Below, piece after piece: positions 10,839-23,910 of a stretch of 64,000 bases of DNA; position 1 is the first letter of the stretch; every line of letters starts with the position of its first letter. The notes under the pieces were generated by a model. That model was not told the origin of the DNA. It ran no database searches and was given only the letters and a program-made list of their open reading frames with translations. This DNA comes from Leuctra nigra (Eukaryota > Arthropoda > Insecta > Plecoptera > Leuctridae). Position numbers and translations under genes: made by a program. Location: the NCBI GenBank assembly GCA_934045905.1, contig OW203768.1, positions 25,201,060-25,265,059 of the forward strand. The letters are read 5' to 3'.

Positions 10839-13800
10839 GGCCAAGCAACGAAGGCTAAAAACAGGCCGAACCCGGGACAAATTGCAAGATTTGTCTTTTT
10901 CATCAGACCTTATTCAGAAAAATTCGCTGATTACAACAACAAAAAAGTTTTACGCAGAGATGTGAAGGGAAATTGCCCAACATTACGTGTCAAGTTCAAA
11001 TTTTGAGAACATAAAATAATTTTTTTTAAGAATCACAGAACACATTTTGATATTTGTTTTCAATAAAAAGTATGTATTATATTAGGATACAATACTCGAA
11101 AAAAAATTTCGTGATAATATTAATTATTTTTGGATTTATTCAATTATTTAATAAAATGACGTCATTTAAATAATTAGTCGTAGTGACGTAACAAAAGAAG
11201 CTAGAATAAATGTTTTTACGGGAAAATGTTGGTAATAAAGCCTTATATTTTTGGTATGAATATGATCAAAAGTTCACCACGCATCTACTAATTGTTGTCA
11301 AACAAAATTTTAATCAAATTATATGAAAAATTCAACATCAATATAACGCAATTATTGGCATAACGGCGGAACTTTTTGATCAGAAAATGTTGTTACTTAT
11401 AGAATTTTGGCGCCTGATCAAACCTAGCCCAGAGAGAGATTTGGGACGCTATTTTGAAACCGGAAGTGGCATCATCTTGAAAACGGCTGAACCGATAATA
11501 ACGGAACTGGTGGCAATCGACTCCAACGGTCATATGACAGAACAGATCAATAGTAAAACCAGAAATTACCAATAACAAATACCGGAAATGACGTCACAAA
11601 TATTCAAAATTCTTCTAAAACCCCCTGTTCAACAATAAATACATTATTCTGGCTTGTTATAATGTAATATATGAATTTATTAAAAAAAATCTATGAGGCA
11701 TTGTTTTCAGTCGCCATTTTGAGAACCGGAAGTGATTCCATAGCTCGGAAACGTATTGGAATGAAATCAAATACCAATTAATTAAGTGGATGTATCATGT
11801 ACCACTCAGTGTCTGGATTCAGAAAAGGTTTTAAGCCAAATTTTTGATATCACTACTTTTCAGTGCTGAATTTTTAGATTTCTTATATTTTTTTTAGTTT
11901 AAGAGTCTTGGCTGGTATTTTTACACGGAGTGTTTTTTTATGGGGATATCACTCCGTTTTTCAGTTTATTTTTACAACTTATAATACTTATTGTGGCACC
12001 AAAGTCTATAATTCCTTTAAAAAATACGCCTCTGTGATTTGGTTGCTAAGAAAAGTTGTGCTTGTTTCTATGTATGCTATAAATAATATGCTATGAAGTA
12101 TAGCGAAAGTTTCGTTCCAATCGGTCCAGCCGTTCTCGAGTACTGGCATCACTTCCGGTTTTCAAAATGGCGGCTAACATCACTGCCACCTAGAAATTGT
12201 ATCTATAAATGTCATGAAACATAATGAGCCTTCTGAATATGTAGAGATGTTATAAGAGAAGATTTTATAGTCAGATTTGGCATTTGTATGACTTCATTTC
12301 CGGTTTCGGTAATAGTACATGTCTATTTCGAATGTTGATATTTTGTAAAGATGACCGTCCGAATCGTTTGGCGCTAATTTCGTCAAAATCGGTCCATCTG
12401 TTTTTGAGATATGACTGCACTTCCGGTTTCAAAATGGCGGCTACCGGTTGGTTTTATAAAAAGGCACCTCAGACGCCAAAAGTGCATGTGTGGTAAAAAT
12501 TTCAGATCGATCGGTTTTGTCGTTTAGGCTGTGGCAGTGATAGCAACGTTCCCTGATATCAGAATCATCATCAGATCAAAGTGGTGTAATTTCACTGTTT
12601 TCACGACCCTCTAGCTCGCAAATGGCATAACCTGTTGTTCCCAAATTTGGTATATGGGGTGGGGTGGGCCATAGCTCGAAATTAAGATAATTTGCAACAA
12701 TGTGAGATTTTCCAATTTTAGTAGGCCGAAAATGCCATGTTGTTGCTTATAGTAAAAGTGTTTGGTCTGCTCCTCAGTTTATTATGCATTTACGGTATGT
12801 TGAGTGAGTGTGCGTGTACAATACGACTTGGCTGGGTGGAGCGACCGCTCCACTAGATATTGGTACCTAGTTATAATGCTCTACCGACATAAAATTATGC
12901 CGGCATAAGGCTTAAAACCTTTTCTGAATCCAGACACTGAGTGGTACATGATACATCCACTTAATTAATTGGTATTTGATTTCATTCCAATACGTTTTCG
13001 AGCTATGGAATCACTTCCGGTTCTCAAAATGGCGACTGAAAACAATGCCTCATAGATTTTTTTAAATACATTCATATATTACATTATAACAAGCCAGAAT
13101 AATGTATTTATTGTTGAACAGGGGGTTTTAGAAGAATTTTGAATATTTGTGACGTCATTTCCGGTATTTGTTATTGGTAATTTCTGGTTTTACTATTGAT
13201 CTGTTCTGTCATATGACCGTTAGAGTCGATTGCCACCAGTTCCGTTATTATCGGTTCAGCCGTTTTCAAGATGATGCAACTTCCGGTTTCAAAATGGCGT
13301 CTCAAATCTCTCTTTAGGCTAGGTTTTATCAGGCGCCAAAATTCTATAAGTGACAACATTTTCTGACCAAACAGTTCCGCCGTTATGCCAATAATTGCGT
13401 TATATTGATGTTTAATTTTTCATAAAATTTGATTAAAATTTTGTTTGACAACAATTAGTAGATGCGTGGTGAACTTTTGATCATATTCATACCAAAAATA
13501 TTAGGCTTTATTACCAACATTTTCCCGTAAAAACATTTATTCTAGCTTCTTTTGTTACGTCACTACGACTAATTATTTAAATGACGTCATTTTATTAAAT
13601 AAATGAATAAATCCAAAAATAATTAATATTATCACACAATTTTTATTTCGAGTATTGTATCCTAATATAATACATACTTTTTATTGAAAACAAATATCAA
13701 AATGTGTTCTGTGATTCTTAAAAAAATTATTTTATGTTCTCAAAATTTGAACTTTACACGTAATTTTGGGCAATTTCCCTTCACATCTCTGCGTAAAACT

Positions 13801-13895
13801 TTTTTTTGTTGTAATCAGCGAATTTTTCTGAATAAGGTCTGATGAAAAAGACAAATCTTGCAATTTGTCCCGGGTTAAATGCTTCGTTGCTTGGC
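10839..13895. mobile_element. large foldback element with arms of about 1 kb
   Basis: Left arm 10839-11837 is the inverse of right arm 12909-13895; the spacer is 11838-12908. The arms are so alike that both encode the same meaningless 62-codon frame with only a handful of changes. The outer tips read GGCCAAGCAACGAAG and CTTCGTTGCTTGGC; the inner tips both end in TCTGGATTCAGAAAAGGTTT or its complement. Six copies of CTTCCGGTTT(T)CAAAATGGCG or near variants lie within it. No transposase seen. Confidence 0.75.
12688..12849. repeat. dispersed repeat, direct copy of 10213-10361
   Basis: See the partner at 10213. It lies in the spacer of the foldback element, which suggests the spacer holds a separate insertion or a captured flank. 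Confidence 0.65.
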
Positions 13896-14473
13896 TTTAA
13901 ATGAAATGCATTCTGCTTACTTATTGAAACGCATAAGAATCAATGATGAGGAAGGGATGATGATTATTACTGATGATAAGTATCTATAGATGGGGATTCG
14001 GAAATATCAATTGAAAGTTTCAATGAAAAGTTTTGTGAAATTTTCGAGATTTTTTCTGACGAGCACTTGGAAATTGTGGATCACAAATACCTACCTAGTG
14101 ATTATTATAAGCCATGTGAGTAGGTATATTTAGGTAGGTAATAGGGAATTTAGGTATGAAAGTTATGATAATAAGGTGATGTACCTAATAATTTTTTTGT
14201 CCCTACAGCTTGACTAGAAAATAAAACACATCATTTTTATTGGTGATTTAGCGAGATAGTATGGTGCTTTCTCGAACAAATGGACCTTATCACTCAGTAA
14301 GGAAATGTCAGGAAATATTCAAACAAGAAATATGAAAACTGTATAGGTACTTTACATACATTTCGGAAAGTATGGTCCATCAATGGTAAAAAGTTTAAGA
14401 AAAGTTTAAAAGTTTCGAAAAAAAGTTTCGCTGCCATCACTTATCGTATCTCAGCTCAGGGGCTGATTCCATC

Positions 14474-14852
14474 CAGGCGCGTAGGGACTATTTTCATCAT
14501 GTGGGGGGGGGGGGGGGGGGGGGGATTGCCACACCTGGAAGGTGGGTCTGGGGGGCGAAGCCCACAGCTTTAGCCCCGCAGGGCGGTTTTTTTGAATTTA
14601 TCCAGTTAAAAGTGATTCTGGGGCTTTAAAATGCACAAACTGAATTAAAAAAAACTCCAAATTTTGCCCCGCAGGGAATTTTTTCGAATATAAACATTTT
14701 AAATTCGATTCTGGGAAATTACAACAAATAACTCCCTATTTTTGCCCCGCATGGCGTGTTTTGTAGAATTTAAACGATGTTTAGCTAAGTGTTCGTGGAC
14801 ACTAATGGGGATTCAGCCTGCTGGAGTGGAGTGATATGAGGGCCCGCGCCTG
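14474..14852. mobile_element. hAT-like element, CAGGCGCGTAGG ends, G-tract
   Basis: A 379-bp element with ends CAGGCGCGTAGGGAC and ...CCCGCGCCTG. Flanks ATTCCATC and GATCCATC match at 6 of 8. Contains a run of about 20 G (14503-14523) and three GCCCCGCAGGG-type modules (about 14572, 14667, 14743). Non-coding. Confidence 0.65.
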
Positions 14853-15298
14853 GATCCATCAGAATCTAGTTGGGAAACCGTTCTGGAATAGACCGCATGG
14901 GTATTTGGCAAATTATTGGCGGTTGTAATGCGTCAGGATGGCATCGGGCGAGTAAATAAAGGCAGGTTGTTGAGTTATGAGATATGATTGACTTAGTCAC
15001 TATCAGAGCGTGATAATACCTCGGTGTTTGCTCAAACACTCACATGAAGTTCATCGGGCACATCATTGCACTTTAATTGCCCATCAGACAAGATCACTTT
15101 AGTGATGCCATTTTATGAAGAAAACATCATATTTTAAATTACTGATAATTGTTGATAAATGTCTGAAAAACGTGGAAAATTACTAACCGATTTGGACTTT
15201 CACAAATCACTATCATGTTAGACTGGTTGTGATCATGAACCATGAATGTGAGATGAATAGGAGATGGGATATTATTGCAAAGAAATGGTTGTTCCACA

Positions 15299-15932
15299 CA
15301 GGGGCGGATTACCCATTAGGCTAGTTAGGCTTTAGCCAAGGGGCGCAAGCTTCCAGGGGGCGCCGCAGTGTCAAATAAATTTGCCAAATTATGATAAAAA
15401 TATGAAATCATATATAAACAAACTGTCAATACAAAGTAGGTCTGAAAATATGGCAACTACTTACTTGTGTCAAGATAATTACTGCGTAGTCTTTTTAATA
15501 GAACGGGTGACATGGAGATTTCCCCCCATGCAAATGGTAGGGTTCCTAGCTTGAGGTGGTACAGTGACTTGGATAGAAAAGGCGCCATTTCCTCGCCCAA
15601 GATTCAATCCAAAAGTGTATACATTCTAAAAAAAATATCTGTGTGGCGTGTGCAGCCTTCTAAGTTCTAATGCCTTCATCCTCGCGGGTTTGATACCCCA
15701 TTTTAGGCACTTTCTGTGATAACAGGGTCGTTACATGATTTTAGGAGAAAAGAGCATCATTTTAAATTCCAAGATTCATGATAAAAGTGTTAAAAAATCC
15801 AAATGAGGCCCTGCGGGGCTAGTTGAGCGCTATTGAAATCGACAGGGTGGAATTGTGTCCTTTTTGTGGGGGGGGAGGGGGGCGCATCTGGTGAATTAGC
15901 CTAGGGGCGCCAAGCAGTTTAATCCGGCCCTG
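15299..15932. mobile_element. hAT-like element with exact 8-bp target duplication
   Basis: A 634-bp element with ends CAGGGGCGGATTACCC and (reverse complement of the right end) CAGGGCCGGATTAAACTG. Exact 8-bp duplication GTTCCACA at 15291-15298 and 15933-15940. One CCCTGCGGGGC module near 15807. Non-coding. Its right end is the seed of the adjoining satellite. Confidence 0.85.
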
Positions 15933-16882
15933 GTTCCACAATCCCACAATCACCGATGTGTTGGGGGGGGTGGGGGGGAGGGGGGCGCATCTGGTGAATT
16001 AGCCTAGGGGCGCCAAACAGATTAATCCGGCCCTGGTTCCACAATTCCACAATCACCGATGTGTTGGGGGGGGTGGGGGGGGAGGGGGGCGCATCTGGTG
16101 AATTAGCCTAGGGGCGCCAAACAGATTAATCCGGCCCTGGTTCCACAATTCCACAATCACCGATGTGTTGGGGGGGGGGGGGGGGGGGGCGCATCTGGTG
16201 AATTAGCCTAGGGGCGCCAAACAGATTAATCCGGCCCTGGTTCCACAATTCCACAATCACCGATGTGTTGGGGGGGGGGGGGGGGGGGGGGCGCATCTGG
16301 TGAATTAGTCTAGGGGCGCCAAACAGATTAATCCGGCCCCTGGTTCCACAATTCCACAATCACCGATGTGTTGGGGGGGGGGGGGGGGGGGGGGGGGGTG
16401 CATCTGGTGAATTAGCCTAGGGGCGCCAAACAGATTAATCCGGCCCTGGTTCCACAATTCCACAATCACCGATGTGTTGGGGGGAGGGGGGGGGGGCGCA
16501 TCTGGTGAATTAGCCTAGGGGCGCCAAACAGATTAATCCGGCCCTGGTTCCACAATTCCACAATCACCGATGTGTTGGGGGGGGGGGGGGGGGTGCATCT
16601 GGTGAATTAGCCTAGGGGCGCCAAAGAGATTAATCCGGCCCTGGTTCCACAATTCCACAATCACCGATGTGTTGGGGGGGGGGGGGGGGGGGCGCATCTG
16701 GTGAATTAGCCTAGGGGCGCCAAACAGATTAATCCGGCCCTGGTTCCACAATTCCACAATCACCGATGTGTTGGGGGGGGGGGGGGGGGGGAGGAGGGGG
16801 GGCGCGTCTGGTGAATTAGCCTAGGGGCGCCAAACAGTTTAATCCGGCCCTGGTTCCACAATTCCACAATCACCGATGTGTT
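15933..16882. repeat. satellite: nine tandem units of 97-110 bp with long G tracts
   Basis: GTTCCACA, the duplication of the neighbouring hAT insertion, recurs at 15933, 16036, 16140, 16240, 16343, 16449, 16547, 16644, 16743 and 16853. Each unit is host flank (ATTCCACAATCACCGATGTG) + variable G tract + hAT right end (GAATTAGCCTAGGGGCGCC ... AATCCGGCCCTG). Most length variation is in the G tract. Frames here encode only proline runs and are not genes. G-quadruplex formation on the G-rich strand is likely (inference). Confidence 0.9.
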
Positions 16883-17796
16883 CAGACATAAAAATGTAAT
16901 TGCTGCTGTGCAGAGTTTTCAATAGCAACAATTTGAAGTCATTTTCAATAAACGCTATGATCTACAGTAGATATCTATGTACTAAGTTCCGCAAATTTTA
17001 ATTGTACATAAAACTGTAATTTGCGATTGGGGACATAAATCTATAGAGGTTTTTAATCCTTTGCTGGGACTGTGAGATTTTTTTGCCTATTTACAATGTC
17101 ATATTTATTTGACAAGAAGAGTTTTTCAACTATTAAGTTTCTAGCTAGGATGATAGCTTCCTAGTTTTTAGGTTCTAACGGTTCTTCGAACTATAAAGTA
17201 AATTGATTCTTTACTATCACAAACTATTTATTACATAATATCTCGTTCAGTAATTCCCTGGTCTTCATGCAATAACTTGAGACAATAAATTGAGAAAAAG
17301 CACTTGTACGACATGTTATAATCTTGTATGTCAACCGCAATGGACAATGACGTACACATAGAATCATGATGGCTCTGTTGCTGAGTGATAACATTGCTGT
17401 CTACGTCACTTCCCACGTTTCCGCCTGGCATTGTAGCCTGACAACAGTCAATCAAGCCATTGGGTTCAACTATAACGTGTCAACTATTGCACTCAATGTT
17501 CACTTCAATACATTTTACATAGTAACTAGAGTAACTAGTTACATAGTAACTTTTTTATGCATTTTTGTAATGTTTTTTTTATTTTTTATAATTTTTTTAT
17601 TTTGTTATTAATTAATTTATTGATTTTCTTATATTTTTCTATTTGCAAATGATTTTTTAATTTTTCAAATATTTTACGTGATTTTTTTAATTTTTTTTAG
17701 AATTTGTTTGTATTTTTTGTATTTTTTTATGATTATGATGTGATTTTACTGACTTTTTTAAATTTTTTTGTTATTTATTTTTTGATTTTTATTTAG
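16883..17796. other. no feature seen
   Basis: Unique AT-rich DNA becoming T-rich with many ATTTTTT runs from 17550 to 17790. No gene or element with defined ends was found. Confidence 0.5.
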
Positions 17797-18013
17797 GTAC
17801 ACTCGGCCAAACAAAACTTGAACGTTGACCAAATTTGAATGACTGCTGGTCATGTTCCATAACCAATCAAAGCTTGTTATTATCATTGAAATGTGAGGTC
17901 ACCTACTAGAGTGAGACAATGAGATCGCTTAGATTGACTTCTGATGGTGCGATCTTACATTTATCAGCCTATCAGATTTATTGAACGTTCAAGTTTTGTT
18001 TGGCCAAGTGTAC
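17797..18013. mobile_element. MITE family A, copy 3
   Basis: Complete 217-bp copy with inverted ends GTACACTCGGCCAAACAAAA and TTTTGTTTGGCCAAGTGTAC. Same orientation as copy 1. Confidence 0.85.
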
Positions 18014-19767
18014 GTAGGTAGGTACCTGATGTTTTATGATTTTGTTTTTTTTTCTTTTTACATAGGTAAGTACTTAATTAATTTTATTTTTTTGTAAGTG
18101 TACACTGATTTTTTTAGTTGATCACCCCTCGGCGTGTTGTATACGTACTGAATTGAATCATCTGAACGATGTAAAGAACATTGCACCATGAAAGCTATAG
18201 GCTTTATAAACGACCTGTTATTATCAATTACATACATCTTGTTCAATTAGAAGATGACAGTGACAGTGACGTATCATTTGATACAGTTGACATATCTTTG
18301 AGCGAGCGTCACTTGGTTCAAAGATATTCTTCTCGTCGTAGCGTCGCACCTTCTCTTATGACTATAGAGTCTGGATTTTCAGGCAAATGCCAATTTCTGA
18401 ACGTGCTCCTGAGGACCGGCAAATAGGGATAGGTGAATCCGTATCAGGACATGCTGGTTTCAAATATAATATTATCCCCTTGATATTGCTTTTTTGCCTT
18501 TTTGGTTGTTGTTAGTGCCTTTTTGGTTGTTGTTAGTGCCTTTTTTGGCATTATGAGGAGTTTATACTGCCTTTTTGAGCATTTAGTGCTTGCCTTTTTG
18601 TTGTAATTTGGACTCATTTTCCCCAAATTATTTTTTATACTATTCTTACTATTCAAATACACTTTTCATCGGGTAGAACCTCAGTATACTTTGGCAATTT
18701 GATCGTTGGATCTCTGACTCTGACTGACAAATTTCTAACTTACCTATCCCAGCCTCAATTTATTTTCACGGAGTTTGTGTAGTTTGCCTTTTAGGGGCTA
18801 CACACTGCAGCCTGAATATCCTGACTCTAGATATGACACTTTCTCCATGTGTCTTCTGTTTTGCAAACCGTTCTACAAATATCTGAAGTTGTACATCACA
18901 TTGTAATCTAAGCGGTCTCGTGGATTGTTTTGGATTTTTTTTGAATATTGAATTTGAACATTTATTTTTTGAAAATGGAAAACCGGCACCGTTTGACCAA
19001 CTATCGACTTTAAAATTTTGAAAGGTTGGTACCTTCACTTAATTGCCGATTTCAAATTAAAACACAATTCAATATGCCACAATATATGAAACCTCAAACG
19101 TGAAGTACCTATCCGAGAATAATTCAACAAATTTACACAGATTTTTTTATTGGATATTTTTCGTGAATGCTAAGAGTTGGCTGCACTCGAAGTACTCAAC
19201 AGTAGATATTATGTTTCCAAAATATCGTCATAACATAATTAAAAATAATAGAGTAAAAATAATTAATGTAGCTATTTATTGAGTCGATCTTATAAATTAA
19301 TAACCAACTTATAAATATGTACCTACAATATTTGTGCCACACTATAGAGATAATCTAAAATTTCTATATTTTTTCAGATTTTCCACCAGTTTTGTCTATT
19401 GTAGGTAGAGAGTCTAGATACCTACTAATTCATTGTAGGTATTTATAAGTTAGCGTTTATATTGCTAAGATCAACTCAAAATTTAGATAATGCTAATTTG
19501 ATTTTTTTTAAATTCTATAATCTGAACGATTCAAAAGTGACAACGATATTTGTAATAAGTTTCCTTGCCACTGACGTGATGGACCCACTTGGATTCGATC
19601 CCATGTCCTGTGAGTCGGAAGAAGTGTCACGTGATGATGTTATCAGCCATTATCTCCTGCATCGCCAAGGTCACGGCTTAGGCATTATCTCACATAAACA
19701 AGCAGTAAAAGTGCAGCGGAAGAATGTCACACATGGATTACACGTTCAGCACATTCCATGATGCTCA
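18014..19767. other. no recognised gene; a GCCTTTTTGG minisatellite at about 18486-18600
   Basis: Repeats of GCCTTTTTGGTTGTTGTTA occur two to three times near 18495-18545. Several short open frames (18181-18426, 18766-19038, 19462-19761) have no family I recognise, no clear splice context and no homologue in the window. Confidence 0.4.
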
Positions 19768-19907
19768 CAGGCGCGTAGGAACTGGATTTTGAGGGGGGGG
19801 GGGCCAACATTATCGATGATCATTGGATGTGAGGAACATTACTAAGTGGTATTAAAGGTTCTGGCCCAGTATGCATCGCAGGGCATTTTTTAATTTTGTA
19901 TTTGAAA

Positions 19908-20842
19908 CGGGGACCGGAACCTTTATTAATAAAGGTTCCGGTTCCGGTTCCACAATTATATTTTATAAAGGTTCCGGTTCCGGTTCTGAAACAAATATTT
20001 TTAAAGGTTCGGTTCCGGTTCCTGCATAAAGGTTCCGGTTCCACAATTTTATTTTATAAAGGTTCCGGTTCCGGTTCTGAAACAAATATTTTTAAAGGTT
20101 CGGTTCCGGTTCCTGCATAAAGGTTCCGGTTCCACAATTTTATTTTATAAAGGTTCCGGTTCCGGTTCTGAAACAAATATTTTTAAAGGTTCGGTTCCGG
20201 TTCCTGCATAAAGGTTCCGGGTTCCGGTTCCGGTTCTCAAATTTTAAATCAAACTATATTATAAAACTTCATTATTACCAATGTCAAATTTAATGGAATT
20301 ATTGGATTTGGATTTTCCTATGAATGCAAGCACAGGTGTAGGCAGTGTCTGTATAAAATTCACATGATGGTGCGCAGAATAAATATCAGAGGAGACAGTT
20401 TAGTGGCTACAATTTTCTCCATAAGACAACGTAAACATTCATTTTTCCTGAGCTATCATATTCAAATTGTCGGCAATGCAGTTCTCATCGCAGTAGTCAG
20501 ATTCAAAAATTGAAAACTCGAGCAGCGTTTGCAAATGAAGAATTATTATTTCTTATCAAGAATTAAAAATTTCAACAAAAAATAAATGGAAATTTTTTCA
20601 AAAATAAACTTTATACAACTTTGTGAATAAATAATAATATTATATCCAAGTGATATACATGATTTTTTATTAAAAGAAGGAACCTTAAAGAACCTTAAAG
20701 AACCTTTAAGAACCTAATTGATTATAAAGGTTCGGGTTCCGGTTCCGGTTCTTTGGGAAAAAAGTATAACGGTTCCGGTTCTGGTTCCGAAATTATAAAG
20801 GTTCATACCGGTTCTAGGTTCCGGTTCCGGTTCGGGTCCCTG
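19908..20842. mobile_element. hAT-like element with GGTTCCGGTTCC arrays, exact 8-bp duplication
   Basis: A 935-bp element with ends CGGGGACCGGAACC and (reverse complement) CAGGGACCCGAACCGG. Exact duplication ATTTGAAA at 19900-19907 and 20843-20850. The left third is a minisatellite, about three units of roughly 100 bp built on AAAGGTTCCGGTTCCGGTTC. No transposase frame. Confidence 0.8.
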
Positions 20843-20964
20843 ATTTGAAATTATCTAATTTTGAGCTTTAGCCCCGAAGGGCATTTTTTAAATTTTTACT
20901 ATAGGAGGAGGAATTTGAAGCGATTATGTAGCGATCTGCATGCAATTGTGGTCTCAAATATATG

Positions 20965-21769
20965 TAGTGATGGGACATGAAAATTTCCAATTCATTGAAA
21001 ATTTTCAAGACCCTTTGAAATTTTTATTTGAAAATTTTCAATTTTTTTAAACTTTCCGACAGCAGTTGGTACACTGTTAGTAACACTTAACTTATTTTCA
21101 GCTTATTCTTGTGCAGGTGTAGGTGCTAGCTTCGCACTATTATAAATCTATTTTCACTGGTCTCCATTATGCCATCATGGATGCCCATCCCGTAAACATT
21201 AACATAAACTTTAAACATAAACATAAACATAAAGTTTAAACATACACTTTTGGTGTTGTTTAAGTACCTACATACAGTTTCATTTTGTAAACAAAAAAAT
21301 TAAAATATCATTTCAGAGTGTCAAAAAACCAAAAATGCCCTGCGGGTTTTAACAAATGTGTCAAAATTTAAAAAATTATTGAGTATTTTAACAAAATACA
21401 GCTCATTACGTCTCAAAAATGATTTCAAATTATCCAAAAACCAACTAAGCCCTGCGGGGCAGTATGTGGAAACCCACGCCCCTTAAACCGTGGAAAATTG
21501 TTTTTCTAGGCTTCTAGGTTTTTCTAAATGTGTTAAAACATAACGTAACACCTCGCATATTAATGACAAATCAGCATTGTAAATGGCAATCAACGATAAA
21601 CGTTACACGTATAATTTTTACATGTATAACACGTATGAAAATTTTTTTCTCACAATTTTCATATGGAAATTTGCATGTTATTTTTTTTTGATATGTGACA
21701 TACACAGGTGTATGAGTAATTTGTGCAAATTTCAAGCCTTGAAAATTTTCATGAAAAATCCCATCACTA
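20965..21769. mobile_element. hAT-like element with exact 8-bp duplication
   Basis: An 805-bp element with ends TAGTGATGGGACATG and (reverse complement) TAGTGATGGGATTTTTC. Exact duplication AATATATG at 20957-20964 and 21770-21777. Two GCCCTGCGGG modules (about 21338, 21450). GAAAATTTTC subterminal repeats. Non-coding. Confidence 0.85.
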
Positions 21770-22108
21770 AATATATGTGAGGATTATCAAGTTGGACAAT
21801 GGAGTCTTTTGATAAATAGTTACATTCTATTCAATTAGTTTTGCACGTACAACCGCGTACAACATTTAAAAATTAACCTCATAAAGGAGCAAATCTGTGT
21901 ACATATTTTTTTGACATATTTGTGTATATCAGGTTGTGTTAACTGTGGGTGTCAGGTCAATGCCTCCCCCCCCCCCTCTTTCTACGCGCCTGACACGTTA
22001 TTTGCGGTTTTTCTCAGTCGAGAGGCAAATGATGAGAAGGTTCCCTGGGGGCTTATTCTAAATTCCCTTGTCGCCTCGTATCAATTGATACGTGTTGACT
22101 GAGCCCAG

Positions 22109-22220
22109 GGTTGCTATTCTACAATTATTTTCAATTGCTAGCGGAATAGCTATCTGTAAAGCTTATGGTAAAATCTCATTGAACGAGATTGCTACCGCTT
22201 TGCAGTTGTAGAATCATTCC
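22109..22220. mobile_element. short MITE, CWG family, copy 2
   Basis: Resembles the element at 7977: GCTATTCTACAATTA at the left, CTTTGCAGTTGTAGAATCAT at the right, shared TTGCTAGCGGAAT and GCTACCGCTTTGCAGTT inside. CAG precedes it; the right-hand 3-bp copy is not intact. Confidence 0.55.
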
Positions 22221-23910
22221 ATAACAAGAACGTGCTGATTTCACTGGCATGCGGATAACACGATCTGCATGCTCGACACATACCACGTGATATACTTCCT
22301 GTCATGGCCGCCGGGTTTCCCCGCCTTGCTGCCACATGACTGATAACATGGCAGCTGATAGCACATGCACATCCTCGTCTTGCTCGCAGATTATATACAA
22401 CCTGCTCCAGTCAAATGTCCAGTCAAATGAGAGATTTACCCAGAACAAATTGCAACATTGGGTTTTTTGGTGTCATTCTCTTACAACAAATCTAAAATCC
22501 GTGCGCCGGAAGTACTTTTTAGTCACCTTTTAAGTTTATTTCCCATGTTAATTTCATCTTCAAAAAAAAATAACTCCGATTTTGACGAAACATGGCAGAT
22601 TTGTTCACCATCCTAAATGAACACAAATAGCTCTTTAAGAGTTTTTCTCTAAATCTTATCGTTTGGGAAATATGGCCGATCGAAAAGTCATAAAATTTGT
22701 CAGTGATAAAATAATCTGACATTTCCTTTAAGAAATTTGACAAATATTTCCAAACACGCATAAAATGTCTATAAAATGTCAATAACTTTTGACGTTCTCG
22801 ACAAATTATTTCTGAAAATTATCACGAACACCTGAAATGTTGGTCCCGATGGCCATGCCAAGTTTGAAGTTGCAGTCAAACGGTTACAGTTTAAAATTTC
22901 ACAGGATCCTGTTCAAAATCTATTCATGAGACCTCTTAGTGTGTATGCAACATTTCGAGTCGATTGGTTGAACGGTTTGACCTGGGCACGGTTATTTTAT
23001 TCCTAAAACACGCGCACAGAAATTGAGAAACCTTGAGTTTTTAGGTATTCACTCAGCCAAATTGACACGCTACTATCAATTTTTCCTTTTAATAGATCAA
23101 GTCAAGATGAAAAAGAGAAGATTATGCATTTCTTTCCGATACTTTAAAAGAAAGTTTCGTTGATTTACAAATGAAGCGAATTCGCTTACTATTTAAAAAT
23201 TTACAATATTTTCGAATAAGAGTAACGTGAAACTCCAAGGTTATTAGGCCCAGTATTACTTTAGAAACTTATGCCCGGTATTACCAACTTTATTTTATTA
23301 ACTTTACCAACTGGATTAACTAACTTTTGGGTAAAATTCAACTGTTTTAATCACTTTGAGGTATCTGATTGGCTGTGCCGCCAATTTAGTCCAATATTTA
23401 GTTAGTCCGGTCAGATTAACTTTGGACAAACCAAAGTTAAATTGTGCCGGATTAACTAACTTGGATACATTTCAATTGTTTCAATCATTTTAAAGTACCT
23501 ATCTAGTTGGCTGAGCCGCCAATTCAGGTCTTGATCTCTGGCCTGTGTGTTTGTCATAATGTTTGCGTGAAGCCGCAATGAATGTAGATCTGATCTGATC
23601 TTGTTCTCGGCTCTAATGGATGACGTATTGAGTGATGCTGCTGAGTAATAGACTGACTGTATGGTATTGATCTGTATGCTCGGGTAGCGCTCAACTTGCA
23701 TCCACACCCCTAGCGTCGCCGTGGCGGGGGCGTGTGGGGGGCGGGGGCGCCGCCGTGTCTGCCCCCCCATAGCATGTTCACAACCCCACGACACTTGGTA
23801 ATCTAGTGGTTACAAATACGCTATTAGAGGGCTGTTGATTGCTTAAGAGTCGGCTACTCGGGGTAAACAACAAAGATAATTCCTAAGTATCGTCATACCT
23901 TTTTTGTATT
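22221..23910. other. no gene recognised; one partial MITE and a GC-rich patch
   Basis: AT-rich with a short GC-rich patch at 23696-23768 (GGCGGGGGCGTGTGGG, GCGGGGGCGCCGCCGT). A partial relative of the 23911 MITE begins about 23244 (TAGGCCCAGTATTACT). Open frames here lack any recognisable domain. Confidence 0.4.

Larger units (their letters stand above)
19768..21992. mobile_element. possible outer CAGGCGCGTAGG hAT-like element carrying two nested hATs
   Basis: Left end CAGGCGCGTAGGAACTGG, then a G tract; right end a C tract, then TTTCTACGCGCCTG at 21980-21992. This is the architecture of the elements at 14474 and 25760. One GCCCCGAAGGGC module survives at about 20870. The flanks GATGCTCA and ACACGTTA do not match, so both ends belonging to one insertion is an inference. 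Confidence 0.4.

Noticed and set aside
11387..13359. A 62-codon frame found on both strands, apparently conserved
   Set aside because: The two copies are simply the arms of the foldback element; similarity is at the DNA level and no domain is recognised.
16126..16763. Minus-strand open frames with proline runs and NLFGAPRLIHQ repeats
   Set aside because: They are translations of the G-tract satellite; the repeat unit is explained by hAT end plus host flank.
19590..19630. GGATTCGATCCC resembling a Pol III B box
   Set aside because: No A box at a suitable distance and no repeat copies seen.
23456..23794. 112-codon minus-strand frame over the GC-rich patch
   Set aside because: Low-complexity start, no recognisable domain and no splice context.
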